Below are positions 36,701 to 50,900 of a DNA stretch of 64,000 bases, piece after piece. The DNA comes from Colletes latitarsis (Eukaryota > Arthropoda > Insecta > Hymenoptera > Colletidae), in contig NW_027488370.1 of the NCBI RefSeq assembly GCF_051014445.1, forward strand, positions 3,348,001 to 3,412,000, in the 5' to 3' direction. The notes under the pieces are model-generated. The model saw only the letters and a program-made list of their open reading frames with translations. It did not search any database and was not told the origin of the DNA. The position numbers were made by a program, and so were the translations under genes. How positions within the stretch are numbered: the first letter of the stretch is position 1; each line of letters begins with the position of its first letter.

Positions 36701-39700
36701 AGTAATGTGGTACCACGCTGAAACAGTCAATTAAACCTGGTTTCGATAAATATTTTAGAGGATAACGCAAGTTTGGTCTGGGAAAGGTCTGGGATTCGCC
36801 CTCATCAGGCTCATTCTTTCGCATATTTCTCATACTTGATGGCTAGATCCAGGCCTTTTTCTGGATTGCATCACGTAGTAATGAAGTACAACACTGAAAC
36901 AGTCAATTAAACCTGGTTTCCATCAATATTTTAGAGGACAACGCAAGTTAGGTCTGGGATAGGTCTAGGATTCGCCCTCATCAGGCTCATACTTTCGCGT
37001 TTTTCACATACTTGTTGAACTGATCCTTGGTTTTTTCTGGATTGGATCACGTAGTAGTGTGGTACCACACTGAAACAGTCCATTAAACCTGTTTTCGATC
37101 ACTATTTTAGAGGATAACGCATGTTAGGTCTGGGTTAGGTCTAGGATTTGCCCTCATCAGGCTCATACTTTCGCGTTTTTCACATACTTGTTGAAGAGAT
37201 CCTGGGTTTTTTCTGGTTTGGATCACGTAGTAATGTGGTACCACACTGATGCAGTCCATTAAACCTGGTTTCGATCAATATTTTAGAGAATAATCCATGT
37301 TAGTTCTATGTTAGGTCTGGGATTTGCTTTCATCAGGCTCATTCTTTCGCGTATTTCTCATACTTGATGGCTAAATCTTGGGCTTTTTCTGGATTGCGTC
37401 ACGTAGTAATGTAGTACCACACTGAAACAGTCAATGGAATCTGGTTTCCATCAATATTTTAGAGAACAACACAAGTTATGTCTGGGATAGGTCTGGGATT
37501 TGCCCTCATCAGGGTCATACTTTCGCATTTTTCACATACTTGTTGAACAGATCCTGGGTTTTTTCTTGTTTGGATCACGTAGTAATCTGGTATCACTTTG
37601 AAACAGTCCATAAAACCTGGTTTCGAACAATATTTTAGAGAATAATTCATGTTAGGTCTAGGTTAGGTCTGGGATTTGCTTTCATCAGGCTCATTCTTTC
37701 GCGAATTTCTCATACTTGATGGCTAGATCTTGGGCTTTTTCTGGATTGCATCACGTAGTAATGTAGTACCACACTGAAATAGTCAGTGGAATCTGGTTTC
37801 CATCAATATTTTAGAGGACAACGCAAGTTAGGTCTCGATTAGGTCCAGGGTTTGACCTCGTCAGGCTCATACTTTCGCATATTTCTCATACTTCATGGCT
37901 AGATCCTGGGCTATTTCTGGATTGGATCACGTAGTAATGTGGTACCACACTGAAACGGTCAATTAAACCTGGTTTCAATCAATATTTTTGAGGATAACGC
38001 ATGTTAGGTCTAGGTTAGGCCGGGGATTTTCACTCATCAGACTCATACTTTCGCAGTTTTAACATACATGTTGGCCTGATCGAGGGTTTTTTCTGCTTTG
38101 GATCACGTAGTGAAGTGGTACCACACTGAAGCAGTCCATTAAACCTGGTTTCGATCAATATTTTAGAGGATAACGCATGTTAGGTTTGGGTTACGTCTAG
38201 GATTTGCCCTCATCAGGCTCATACTTTCGCATATTTCTCATACTTCATGGCTAGATCCTGGGTTTTTTCTGGTTTGGATCACGTAGCAATGTGGTACCAC
38301 ACTGAAACAGTCGATTAAACCTGGTTTCGATCAATATTTTAGAGGATAACGCAAGTTTGGTCTGGGATAGGTCTGGGATTTGCCCTCATCAGGCTCATAC
38401 TTTCGCGTTTTTCACATACTTGTTGAACAGATCCTGGGTTTTTTCTGGTTTCGGTCACGTAGTAATGTAGTACCACTCTGAAACAGTCGATTAAACCAGG
38501 TTTCGATCAATATTTTTGAGGATAACGCATATTAGGTCCAGGTTAGGTATGGGATTTTCACTCATCAGACTCATACTTTCGCATTCTTCACATACTTGTT
38601 GAACGGATCCTGGGTTTTTTCTGGTTTGGATCACGCAGTAATGTGGGACCACACTGAAACAATCAATTAAACCTGGTCTTGATAAATATTTTAGAGGATA
38701 ACGCAAGTTTGGTCTGGGATAGGTCTGGGATTCGCCCTCATCAGGCTCATACTTTCGCGTTTTTCACATACTTGTTGAACTGATCCTGGGTTTTTTCTGG
38801 TTTGGATCACGTAGTAATGTGGGACCACACAGAAACAATCAATTAAACCTGGTCTTGATAAATATTTTAGAGGATAACGCAAGTTTGGTCTGGGATAGGT
38901 CTGGGATTTGCCCTCATCAGGCTCATACTTTCGCGTTTTTCACATACTTGTTGAACAGATCCTGGGTTTTTTCTGGTTTGGGTCACGTAGTAATGTGGTA
39001 CCACGCTGAAACAGTCAATTAATCCTGGTTTCGATCAATATTTTAGAGGATAACGGAAGTTAGGTCTGGGATAGGTCTGGGATTTGCCCTCATCAGGCTC
39101 ATACTTTCGCGTTTTTCACATACTTCATGGCTAGATCCTGGGCTGTTTCTGGATTGTATCACGTAGTAATGTGGTACCACGCTGAAACAGTCAATTAAAC
39201 CTGGTTTCGATCAATATTTTAGAGGATAACGCAAGTTTGGTCTAGGATAGGTCTGGGATTCGCCCTCATCAGGCTCATACTTTCGCGTTTTTCACATACT
39301 TGTTGAACTGATCCTGGGTTTTTTCTGGTTTGGATCACGTAGTAATGTGGGACCACACTGAAACAATCAATTAAACCTGGTCTTGATAAATATTTTAGAG
39401 AATAATTCATGTTAGGTCTAGGTTAGGTCTGGGATTTGCTCTCATCAGGCTCATACTTTCGCATATTTCTCATACTTCACGGCTAGATCCGGGGCTGTTT
39501 CTGGATTGTATCACGTAGTAATGTGGTACCACGCTGAAACAGTCAATCAAACCTGGTTTCGTTGAATCATTTTAGAGGATAACGCTAGTTAGGTCTGGGA
39601 TAGGTCTGGGATTTGCCCTCAGCAGGCTCATACTTTCGCGTTTTTCACATACTTGTTGAACAGATCCTGGGTTTTTTCTGGTTTGCGTCACGTAGTAGTG

Positions 39701-42700
39701 CGGTACCACACAGAAACAGTCGATTAAACCAGGTTTCGTTCAATATTTTTGAGGATAATGCATGTTAGGTCTAGGTTAGGCCGGGGATTTTCACTCATCA
39801 GACTCATACTTTCGCATTCTTCACATACTTATTGAACGGATCCTGGGTTTTTACTGGATTGGATCAGGTAGTAATGTGGCACCACACTGAAACAGTCAAT
39901 TAAACCTGGTTTCGATCAATATTTCAGAGAATAATTCATGTTAGGTCTAGGTTAGGTCTGGGATTTGCTCTCATCAGGCTCATTCTTTCGCATATTTCTC
40001 ATACTTGATGGCTAGATCCAGGCCTTTTTCTGGATTGCATCACGTAGTAATGAAGTACAACACTGAAACAGTCAATTAAACCTGGTTTCCATCAATATTT
40101 TAGAGGACAACGCAAGTTAGGTCTGGGATAGGTCTAGGATTCGCCCTCATCAGGCTCATACTTTCGCGTTTTTCACATACTTGTTGAACTGATCCTTGGT
40201 TTTTTCTGGATTGGATCACGTAGTAGTGTGGTACCACACTGAAACAGTCCATTTAACCTAGTTTCGATCACTATTTTAGAGGATAACGCATGTTAGGTCT
40301 GGGTTAGGTCTAGGATTTGCCCTCATCAGGCTCATACTTTCGCGTTTTTCACATACTTGTTGAAGAGATCCTGGGTTTTTTCTGGTTTGGATCACGTAGT
40401 AATGTGGTACCACACTGATGCAGTCCATTAAACCTGGTTTCGATCAATATTTTAGAGAATAATCCATGTTAGTTCTAGGTTAGGTCTGGGATTTGCTTTC
40501 ATCAGGCTCATTCTTTCGCGTATTTCTCATACTTGATGGCTAGATCTTGGGCTTTTTCGGGATTGTATCACGTAGTAATGTAGTACCACACTGAAACAGT
40601 CAATGGAATCTGGTTTCCATCAATATTTTAGAGGACAACGCAAGTTATGTCTGGGATAGGTCTGGGATTTGCCCTCATCAGGGTCATACTTTCGCATTTT
40701 TCACATACTTGTTGAACAGATCCTGGGTTTTTTCTTGTTTGGATCACGTAGTAGTGTGGTACCACACTGAAACAGTCCATAAAACCTGGTTTCGAACAAT
40801 ATTTTACAGAATAATTCATGTTTGGTCTAGGTTAGGTCTGGGATTTGCTCTCATCAGGCTCATTCTTTCGCATATTTCTCATACTTGATGGCTAGATCCT
40901 GGGCTTTTTCTGGATTGCATCACGTAGTAATGAAGTACAACACTGAAACAGTCAATTAAACCTGTTTTCCATCAATATTTTAGAGGACAACGCAAGTTAG
41001 GTCTGGGAAAGGTCTGGGATTCGCCCTCATCAGGCTCATACTTTCGCGTTTTTCACATACTTGTTGAACTGATCCTGGGTTTTTTCTGGTTTGGATCACG
41101 TAGTAATGTGGTACCACACAGAAACAGTCGATTAAACCTGGTTTCGATCAATATTTTAGAGGATAACGCAAGTTAGGTCTGGGATAGGTCTGGGATTTGC
41201 CCTCATCAGACTCATGCTTTCGCACACTTCACATACTCGTTGAACAGATCCTGGGTTATTTTCTGGTTTGGATCACATAGTAATGTGGTACCACACTGAA
41301 ACAGTCGATTAAACCAGGTCTTGATAAATATTTTAGAGGATAACGTATGTTAGATCTGGGTTAGGTCCAGGATTTGCCCTCGTCAGGCTCATACTTTCGC
41401 ATATTTCCAATACTTCATGGCTAGATCCTGGGCTATTTCTGGATTGGATCACGTAGTAATGTGGTACCACACTGAGACGGTCAATTAAACCTGGTTTCGA
41501 TCAATATTTTTGAGGATAACGCATGTTAGGTCTAGGTTAGGCCGGGGATTTGCACTCATCAGACTCATACTTTCGCAGTTTTAACATACATGCTGGCCTG
41601 ATCGAGGGTTTTTTCTGCTTTGGATCACGTAGTGAAGTGGTACCACACTGAAGCAGTCCATTAAACCTGGTTTCGATCAATATTTTAGAGGATAACGCAT
41701 GTTTGGTTTGGGTTAGGTCTAGGATTTGCCCTCATCAGGCTCATACTTTCGCATATTTCCCATACTTCATGGCTAGATCCTGGGCTGTTTCTGGATTGTA
41801 TCACGTAGTAATGTGGTACCACGCTGAAACAGTCAATTAATCCTGGTTTCGATCACTATTTTAGACGATAACGCATGTTAGGTCTGGGTTAGGTCTAGGA
41901 TTTGCCCTCATCAGGCTCATACTTTCGCGTTTTTCACATACTTGTTGAAGAGATCGTGGGTTTTTTCTGGTTTGGATCACGTAGTAATGTGGTACCACAC
42001 TGAAGCAGTCCATTAAACCTGGTTTCGATCAATATTTTAGAGAATAATCCATGTTAGTTCTAGGTTAGGTCTGGGATTTGCTCTCATCAGGCTCATTCTT
42101 TCGAATATTTCTCATACTTGATGGCTAGATCTTGGGCTTTTTCTGGATTGCATCACGTAGTAATGTAGTACCACACTGAAACAGTCAATGGAATCTGGTT
42201 TCCATCAATATTTTAGAGAACAACACAAGTTATGTCTGGGATAGGTCTGGGATTTGCCCTCATCAGGGTCATACTTTCGCATTTTTCACATACTTGTTGA
42301 ACAGATCCTGGGTTTTTTCTTGTTTGGATCACGTAGTAATCTGGTACCACACTGAAACAGTCCATAAAACCTGGTTTCGAACAATATTTTAGAGAATAAT
42401 TCATGTTAGGTCTAGGTTAGGTCTGGGATATGCTTTCATCAGGCTCATTCTTTCGCGTATTTCTCATACTTGATGGCTAGATCTTGGGCTTTTTCTGGAT
42501 TGCATCACGTAGTAATGTAGTACCACACTGAAACAGTCAATGGAATCTGGTTTCCATCAATATTTTAGAGGACAACGCAAGTTAGGTCTGGATTAGGTCC
42601 AGGATTTGACCTCGTCAGGCTCATACTTTCGCATATTTCTCATACTTCATGGCTAGATCCTGGGCTATTTCTGGATTGGATCACGTAGTAATGTGGTACC

Positions 42701-43600
42701 ACACTGAAACGGTCAATTAAACCTGGTTTCGATCAATATTTTTGAGGATAACGCATGTTAGGTCTAGGTTAGGCCGGGGATTTTCACTCATCAGACTCAT
42801 ACTTTCGCAGTTTTTACATACATGTTGGCCTGATCGGGGGTTTTTTCTGCTTTGGATCACGTAGTGAAGTGGTACCACACTGAAGCAGTCCATTAAACCT
42901 GGTTTCGATCAATATTTTAGAGGATAACGCATGTTAGGTTTGGGTTACGTCTAGGATTTGCCCTCATCAGGCTCATACTTTCGCATATTTCTCATACTTC
43001 ATGGCTAGATCCTGGGCTGTTTCTGGATTGTATCACGTAGTAATGTGGTACCACGCTGAAACAGTCAATTAATCCTGGTTTCGATCAATATTTTAGAGGA
43101 TAACGCAAGTTAGGTCTGGGATAGGTCTGGGATTCGCCCTCATCAGGCTCATACTTTCGCGTTTTTCACATACTTGTTGAACTGATCCTGGGTTTTTTCT
43201 GGTTTGGGTCACGTAGTAATGTAGTACCACTCTGAAACAGTCGATTAAACCAGGTTTCGATCAATATTTTTGAGGATAACGCATGTTAGGTCCAGGTTAG
43301 GTCTGGGATTTTCACTCATCAGACTCATACTTTCGCATTCTTCACATACTTGTTGAACGGATCCTGGGTTTTTTCTGGTTTGGATCACGTAGTAATGTGG
43401 GACCACACTGAAACAATCAATTAAACCTGGTCTTGATAAATATTTTAGAGGATAACGCAAGTTTGGTCTGGGATAGGTCTGGGATTTGCCCTCATCAGGC
43501 TCATACTTTCGCGTTTTTCACATACTTGTTGAACGGATCCTGGGTTTTTTCTGGTTTGGATCACGTAGTAATGTGGGACCAGACTGAAACAGTCAATTAA
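27781..43600 (+). repeat. 176-bp satellite with repeated multi-monomer blocks
   Basis: About 90 monomers organised as several partly overlapping copies of larger blocks. A marker monomer with CAATGGAATCTGG and ACAACACAAGTTATG recurs near 27954, 31651, 34467, 37459 and 42213. A second marker, with GGTCCAGGTTAGGT, recurs near 29380, 33605, 38533 and 43287. The spacings are close to whole multiples of 176 (3697, 4225, 4928, 4754). From 29.2 kb a target-motif variant AAGTTTGGTCTGGG becomes common. No coding gene or transposon is seen. The recurrent 63-71-aa minus-strand frames are satellite by-products. Confidence 0.92.
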
Positions 43601-46600
43601 ACCTGGTTTTGATCAATATTTTAGAGAATAATTCATGTTAGGTCTAGGTTAGGTCTGGGATTTGCCCTCATCAGGCTCATACTTTCGCGTTTTTCACATA
43701 CTTGTTGAACGGATCCTGGGTTTTTTCTGGTTTGGATCACGTAGTAATGTGGGACCAGACTGAAACAGTCAATTAAACCTGGTTTTGATCAATATTTTAG
43801 AGAATAATTCATGTTAGGTCTAGGTTAGGTCTGGGATTTGCTCTCATCAGGCTCATACTTTCGCATATTTCTCATACTTCACGGCTAGATCCGGGGCTGT
43901 TTCTGGATTGTATCACGTAGTAATGTGGTACCACGCTGAAACAGTCAATTAAACCTGGTTTCGTTGAATCATTTTAGAGGATAACGCTAGTTAGGTCTGG
44001 GATAGGTCTGGGATTTGCCCTCAGCAGGCTCATACTTTCGCGTTTTTCACATACTTGTTGAACAGATCCTGGGTTTTTTCTGGTTTGCGTCACGTAGTAG
44101 TGCGGTACCACACTGAAACAGTCGATTAAACCAGGTTTCGTTCAATATTTTTGAGGATAATGCATGTTAGGTCTAGGTTAGGCCGGGGATTTTCACTCAT
44201 CAGACTCATACTTTCGCATTCTTCACATACTTATTGAACGGATCCTGGGTTTTTACTGGATTGGATCACGTAGTAATGTGGCACCACACTGAAACAGTCA
44301 ATTAAACCTGGTTTCGATCAATATTTTTGAGGATAATGCATGTTAGGTCTAGGTTAGGCCTGGGATTTTCACTCATCAGACTCATACTTTCGCATTCTTC
44401 ACATACTTGTGAAAGGATTCTGGGTTTTTTCTGGTTTGTATCACGTAGTAATGTGGGACCACACTGAAACAATCAATTAAACCTGGTCATGATAAATATT
44501 TTAGAGGATAACGCATGTTAGGTCTGTGTTAGGTCTAGTATTTGCCCTCGTCAGGCTCATACTTTCGCATATTTCTCATACTTCATGCCTAGATCCTGGG
44601 CTATTTCTGGATTGGATCACGTAGTAATGTGGTACCACACTGAAACAGTCAATTAAACCTGGTTTTGATCAATATTTTAGAGAATAATTCATGTTATGTC
44701 TAGGTTAGTTCTGGGATTTGCTCTCATCAGGCTCATACTTTCGCGTTTTTCACATACTTGTTGAACTGACACTGGGTTTTTTCTGGTTTGGATCACGTAG
44801 CAATGTGGTACCACACTGAATCATTCGATTAAACCTGGTTTCGATCAATATTTTAGAGGATAACGCATGTTAGGTCTGGGTTAGGTCTAGGATTTGCCCT
44901 CGTCACGCTCATACTTTCGCATATTTCTCATACTTCATGCCTAGATCCTGGGCTATTTCTGGATTGGATCACGTAGTAACGTGGTACCACGCTGAAACTG
45001 TCAATTAAACCTGGTTTGGATCAATATTTTATAGGATAACGCAAGTTAGGTCTGGGATAGGTCTGGGATTTGCCCTCATCAGGCTCATACTTTCGCGTTT
45101 TTCACATACTTGTTGAACAGATCCTGCGTTTTTTCTGGTTTGGGTCACGTAGTAATGTGGTACCACACTGAAACAGTCGATTAAACCAGGTTTCGATCAA
45201 TATTTTTGAGGATAATGCATGTTAGGTCTAGGTTAGGCCTGGGATTTTCACTCATCAGACTCATACTTTCGCATTCTTCACATACTTGTTGAACGGATCC
45301 TGGGTTTTTTCTGGTTTGGATCACGTAGTAATGTGGTACCACACTGAAACAGTCGATTAAACCAGGTTTCGATCAATATTTTAGAGGACAACGCATGTTA
45401 GGTCTAGGTTAGGCCTGGGATTTGCCTTCATCAGGGTCATTCTTTCGCATATTTCTCATACTTCATGGCTAGATCCTGGGCTGTTTCTGGATTGGATCAC
45501 GTAGTAATGTGGTACCACACTGAAACAGTCAATTAAACCTGGTTTTGATCAGTATTTTAGAGAATAATTCATGTTAGGTCTAGGTTAGGTCTGGGATTTG
45601 CTCTCATCAGGCTCATACCTTCGCATATTTCTCATACTTCATGGCTAGATCCCGGGCTGTTTCTGGATTGTATCACGTAGTAATGTGGTACCACGCTGAA
45701 ACAGTCAATTGAACCTGGTTTCGTTCAATATTTTAGAGGATAACGCAAGTTAGGTCTGGGATAGGTCTGGGATTTTCACTCATCAGACTCATACTTTCGC
45801 ATTCTTCACATACTTGTTGAACGGATCCTGGGTTTTTTCTGGTTTGGATCACGTAGTAATGTGGTACCACACTGAAACGGTTAATTAAACCTGGTTTCGA
45901 TCAATATTTTTGAGGATAACGCATGTTAGGTCTAGGTTAGGCCGGGGATTTTCACTCATCAGACTCATACTTTCGCAGTTTTAACATACATGTTGGCCTG
46001 ATCGAGGGTTTTTTCTGCTTTGGATCACGTAGTGAAGTGGTACCACACTGAAGCAGTCCATTAAACCTGGTTTCGATCAATATTTTAGAGGATAACGCAT
46101 GTTAGGTTTGGGTTACGTCTAGGATTTGCCCTCATCAGGCTCATACTTTCGCATATTTCTCATACTTCATGGCTAGATCCTGGGCTGTTTCTGGATTGTA
46201 TCACGTAGTAATGTGGTACCACGCTGAAACAGTCAATTAATCCTGGTTTCGATCAATATTTTTGAGGATAACGCATGTTAGGTCCAGGTTAGGTCTGGGA
46301 TTTTCACTCATCAGACTCATACTTTCGCATTCTTCACATACTTGTTGAACGGATCCTGGGTTTTTTCTGGTTTGGATCACGCAGTAATGTGGGACCACAC
46401 TGAAACAATCAATTAAACCTGGTCTTGATAAATATTTTAGAGGATAACGCTAGTTTGGTCTGGGATAGGTCTGGGATTTGCCCTCATCAGGCTCATACTT
46501 TCGCGTTTTTCACATACTTCATGGCTAGATCCTGGGCTGTTTCTGGATTGTATCACGTAGTAATGTGGTACCACGCTGAAACAGTCAATTAAACCTGGTT

Positions 46601-46612
46601 TCGATCAATATT

Positions 46613-47990
46613 TTAGAGGATAACGCAAGTTTGGTCTGGGATAGGTCTGGGATTCGCCCTCATCAGGCTCATACTTTCGCGTTTTTCACATACTTGTTGA
46701 ACTGATCCTGGGTTTTTTCTGGTTTGGATCACGTAGTTATGTGGGACCACACTGAAACAATCAATTAAACCTGGTCTTGATAAATATTTTAGAGGATAAC
46801 GCAAGTTTGGTCTGGGATAGGTCTGGGATTTGCCCTCATCAGGCTCATACTTTCGCGTTTTTCACATACTTGTTGAACTGATCCTGGGTTTTTTCTGGTT
46901 TGGATCACGTAGTAATGTGGGACCACACTGAAACAATCAATTAAACCTGGTCTTGATAAATATTTTAGAGGATAACGCAAGTTTGGTCTGGGATAGGTCT
47001 GGGATTTGCCCTCATCAGGCTCATACTTTCGCGTTTTTCACATACTTGTTGAACGAATCCTGGGTTTTTTCTGGTTTGGATCACGTAGTAATGTGGTACC
47101 ACGCTGAAACAGTCAATTAAACCTGGTTCCGATCAATATTTTAGAGGATAACGCAAGTTTGGTCTGGGATAGGTCTGGGATTCGCCCTCATCAGGCTCAT
47201 ACTTTCGCGTTTTTCACATACTTGCTGAACTGATCCTGGGTTTTTTCTGGTTTGGATCACGTAGTAATGTGGGACCACACTGAAACAATCAATTAAACCT
47301 GGTCTTGATAAATATTTTAGAGGATAACGCAAGTTTGGTCTGGGATAGGTCTGGGATTTGCCCTCATCAGGCTCATACTTTCGCGTTTTTCACATACTTG
47401 TTGAACGGATCCTGGGTTTTTTCTGGTTTGGATCACGTAGTAATGTGGGACCACACTGAAACAATCAATTAAACCTGGTCTTGATAAATATTTTAGAGGA
47501 TAACGCAAGTTTGGTCTGGGATAGGTCTGGGATTTGCCCTCATCAGGCTCATACTTTCGCGTTTTTCACATACTTGTTGAACGGATCCTGGGTTTTTTCT
47601 GGTTTGGATCACGTAGTAATGTGGTACCACGCTGAAACAGTCAATTAAACCTGGTTCCGATCAATATTTTAGAGGATAACGCAAGTTTGGTCTGGGATAG
47701 GTCTGGGATTCGCCCTCATCAGGCTCATACTTTCGCGTTTTTCACATACTTGCTGAACTGATCCTGGGTTTTTTCTGGTTTGGATCACGTAGTAATGTGG
47801 GACCACACTGAAACAATCAATTAAACCTGGTCTTGATAAATATTTTAGAGGATAACGCAAGTTTGGTCTGGGATAGGTCTGGGATTTGCCCTCATCAGGC
47901 TCATACTTTCGCGTTTTTCACATACTTGTTGAACGGATCCTGGGTTTTTTCTGGTTTGGATCACGTAGTAATGTGGGACCACACTGAAAC
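46613..47990 (+). repeat. 528-bp (3-monomer) higher-order repeat
   Basis: Monomer starts around 46613, 47141 and 47669 are 528 bp (3 x 176) apart, and the intervening monomers follow the same order. The copies at about 47120-47640 and 47648-48000 share private variants such as GGTTCCGATC and CATACTTGCTGAACTG, so this is a recent local tandem amplification. Confidence 0.85.
46805..46980 (+). repeat. Representative 176-bp satellite monomer
   Basis: One full period, from GTTTGGTCTGGG to the base before the next identical GTTTGGTCTGGG at 46981. In order it holds two adjacent 11-bp telomere-like units, the CCCTCATCAGGCTC block, the TTTCGCGTTTTTCACATAC block, a T-rich tract, GGATCACGTAGTAATG, a TGTGGGACCACA variant of the palindrome, TTAAACCTGG and ATATTTTAGAGGATAACGCAA. 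Since 176 is not divisible by three, the reading frame shifts at each monomer. Confidence 0.9.
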
Positions 47991-50900
47991 AGTCAATTAA
48001 ACCTGATTTTGATCAATATTTTAGAGAATAGTTCATGTTAGGTCTAGGTTAGGTCTGGGATTTGCTCTCATCAGGCTCATACTTTCACATATTTCTCATA
48101 CTTCACGGCTAGATCCGGGGCTGTTTCTGGATTGTATCACGCAGTAATGTGGTACCACGCTGAAACAGTCAATTAAACCTGGTTTCGTTGAATCATTTTA
48201 GAGGATAACGCTAGTTAGGTCTGGGATAGGTCTGGGATTTGCCCTCAGCAGGCTCATACTTTCGCGTTTTTCACATACTTGTTGAACAGATCCTGGGTTT
48301 TTTCTGGTTTGCGTCACGTAGTAGTGCGGTACCACACTGAAACAGTCGATTAAACCAGGTTTCGTTCAATATTTTTGAGGATAATGCATGTTAGGTCTAG
48401 GTTAGGCCGGGGATTTTCACTCATCAGACTCATACTTTCGCATTCTTCACATACTTATTGAACGGATCCTGGGTTTTTACTGGTTTGCGTCACGTAGTAG
48501 TGCGGTACCACACTGAAACAGTCAATTAAACCTGGTTTCGATCAATATTTTTGAGGATAATGCATGTTAGGTCTAGGTTAGGCCTGGGATTTTCACTCAT
48601 CAGACTCATACTTTCGCATTCTTCACATACTTGTGAAAGGATTCTGGGTTTTTTCTGGTTTGTATCACGTAGTAATGTGGGACCACACTGAAACAATCAA
48701 TTAAACCTGGTCATGATAAATATTTTAGAGGATAACGCATGTTAGGTCTGTGTTAGGTCTAGTATTTGCCCTCGTCAGGCTCATACGTTCGCACACTTCA
48801 CATACTCGTTGAACAGATCCTGGGTTATTTTCTGGTTTGGATTACATAGTAATGGGGTACCACACTGAAACAGTCGATTAAACCAGGTTTCGATCAATAT
48901 TTTTGAGGATAACGCATGTTAGGTCTAGGTTAGGCCTGGGATTTTCACTCATCAGACTCATACTTTCGCATTCTTCACATACTTGTTGAACGGATCCTGG
49001 GTTTTTACTGGATTGGATCACGTAGTAATGTGGTACCACACTGAAACAGTCAATTAAACCTGGTTTCGATCAATATTTTAGAGGATAACGCAAGTTAGGT
49101 CTGGGATAGGTCTGGGATTTGCCCTCATCAGGCTCATATTTTCGCGTTTTTCACATACTTGTTGAACAGGTCCTGGTTTTTTTCTAGTTTGGATCACGTA
49201 GTAGTGTGGTACCACACTGAAACAGTCCATTAAACCTGGTTTGGATCAATATTTTAGAGGATAACGCATGTTAGGTCTAGGTTACGTCTGGGATTTTCAC
49301 TCATCAGGCTCATACTTTCGCGTTTTTCACATACTTGTTGAACAGATCCTGAGTTTTTTCTGGTTTGGGTCGCGCAGTAATGTGGTACCACACTGAAACA
49401 GTCGATTAAACCAGGTTGCGATCAATATTTTTGAGGATAACGCATGTTAGGTCTAGGTTAGGCCAGGGATTTTCACTCATCAGACTCATACTTTCGCATT
49501 CTTCACATACTTGTTGAACGGATCCTGGGTTTTTTCTGGTTTGGATCACGTAGTAATGTGGGACCACGCTGAACCAATCAATTAAACCTGGTTTCGATCA
49601 ATATTTTAGAGAGTAATTCATGTTAGGCCTAGGTTAGGTCTAGGATTTGCCCTCATCAGGCTCATGCTTTCGCATATTTCTCATACTTCATGGCTAGAAC
49701 CTGGGCTGTTTCTGGATTGTATCACGTAGTAATGTGGTACCACGCTGAAACAGACAATTAAACCTGGTTTTGATCAATATTTTAGAGGATAACGCAAGTT
49801 AGGTCTGGGATAGGTCTGGGATTCGCCCTCATCAGGCTCATACTTTCGCGTTTTTCACATACTTGTTGAACTGATACTGGGTTTTTTCTGGTTTGGATCA
49901 CGTAGCAATGTGGTACCACACTGAATCATTCGATTAAACCTGGTTTCGATCAATATTTTAGAGGATAACGCATGTTAGGTCTGGGTTAGGTCTAGGATTT
50001 GCCCTCGTCACGCTCATACTTTCGCATATTTCTCATACTTCATGCCTAGATCCTGGGCTATTTCTGGATTGGATTACGTAGTAACGTGGTACCACGCTGA
50101 AACTGTCAGTTAAACCTGGTTTGGATCAATATTTTATAGGATAACGCAAGTTAGGTCTGGGATAGGTCTGGGATTTGCCCTCATCAGACTCATACTTTCG
50201 CGTTTTTCACATACTTGTCGAACAGATCCTGGGTTTTTTCTGGTTTGGGTCACGTAGTAATGTGGTACCACACTGAAACAGTCGATTAAACCAGGTTTCG
50301 ATCAATATTTTTGAGGATAATGCATGTTAGGTCTAGGTTAGGCCTGGGATTTTCACTCATCAGACTCATACTTTCGCATTCTTCACATACTTGTTGAACG
50401 GATCCTGGGTTTTTTCTGGTTTGGATCACGTAGTAATGTGGTACCACACTGAAACAGTCGATTAAACCAGGTTTCGATCAATATTTTAGAGGACAACGCA
50501 TGTTAGGTCTAGGTTAGGCCTGGGATTTGCCTTCATCAGTGTCATTCTTTCGCATATTTCTCATACTTCATGGCTAGATCCTGGGCTGTTTCTGGATTGG
50601 ATCACGTAGTAATGTGGTACCACACTGAAACAGTCAATTAAACCTGGTTTTGATCAGTATTTTAGAGAATAATTCATGTTAGGTCTAGGTTAGGTCTGGG
50701 ATTTGCTCTCATCAGGCTCATACCTTCGCATATTTCTCATACTTCATGGCTAGATCCCGGGCTGTTTCTGGATTGTATCACGTAGTAATGTGGTACCACG
50801 CTGAAACAGTCAATTGAACCTGGTTTCGTTCAATATTTTAGAGGATAACGCAAGTTAGGTCTGGGATAGGTCTGGGATTTGCCCTCAGCAGGCTCATACT

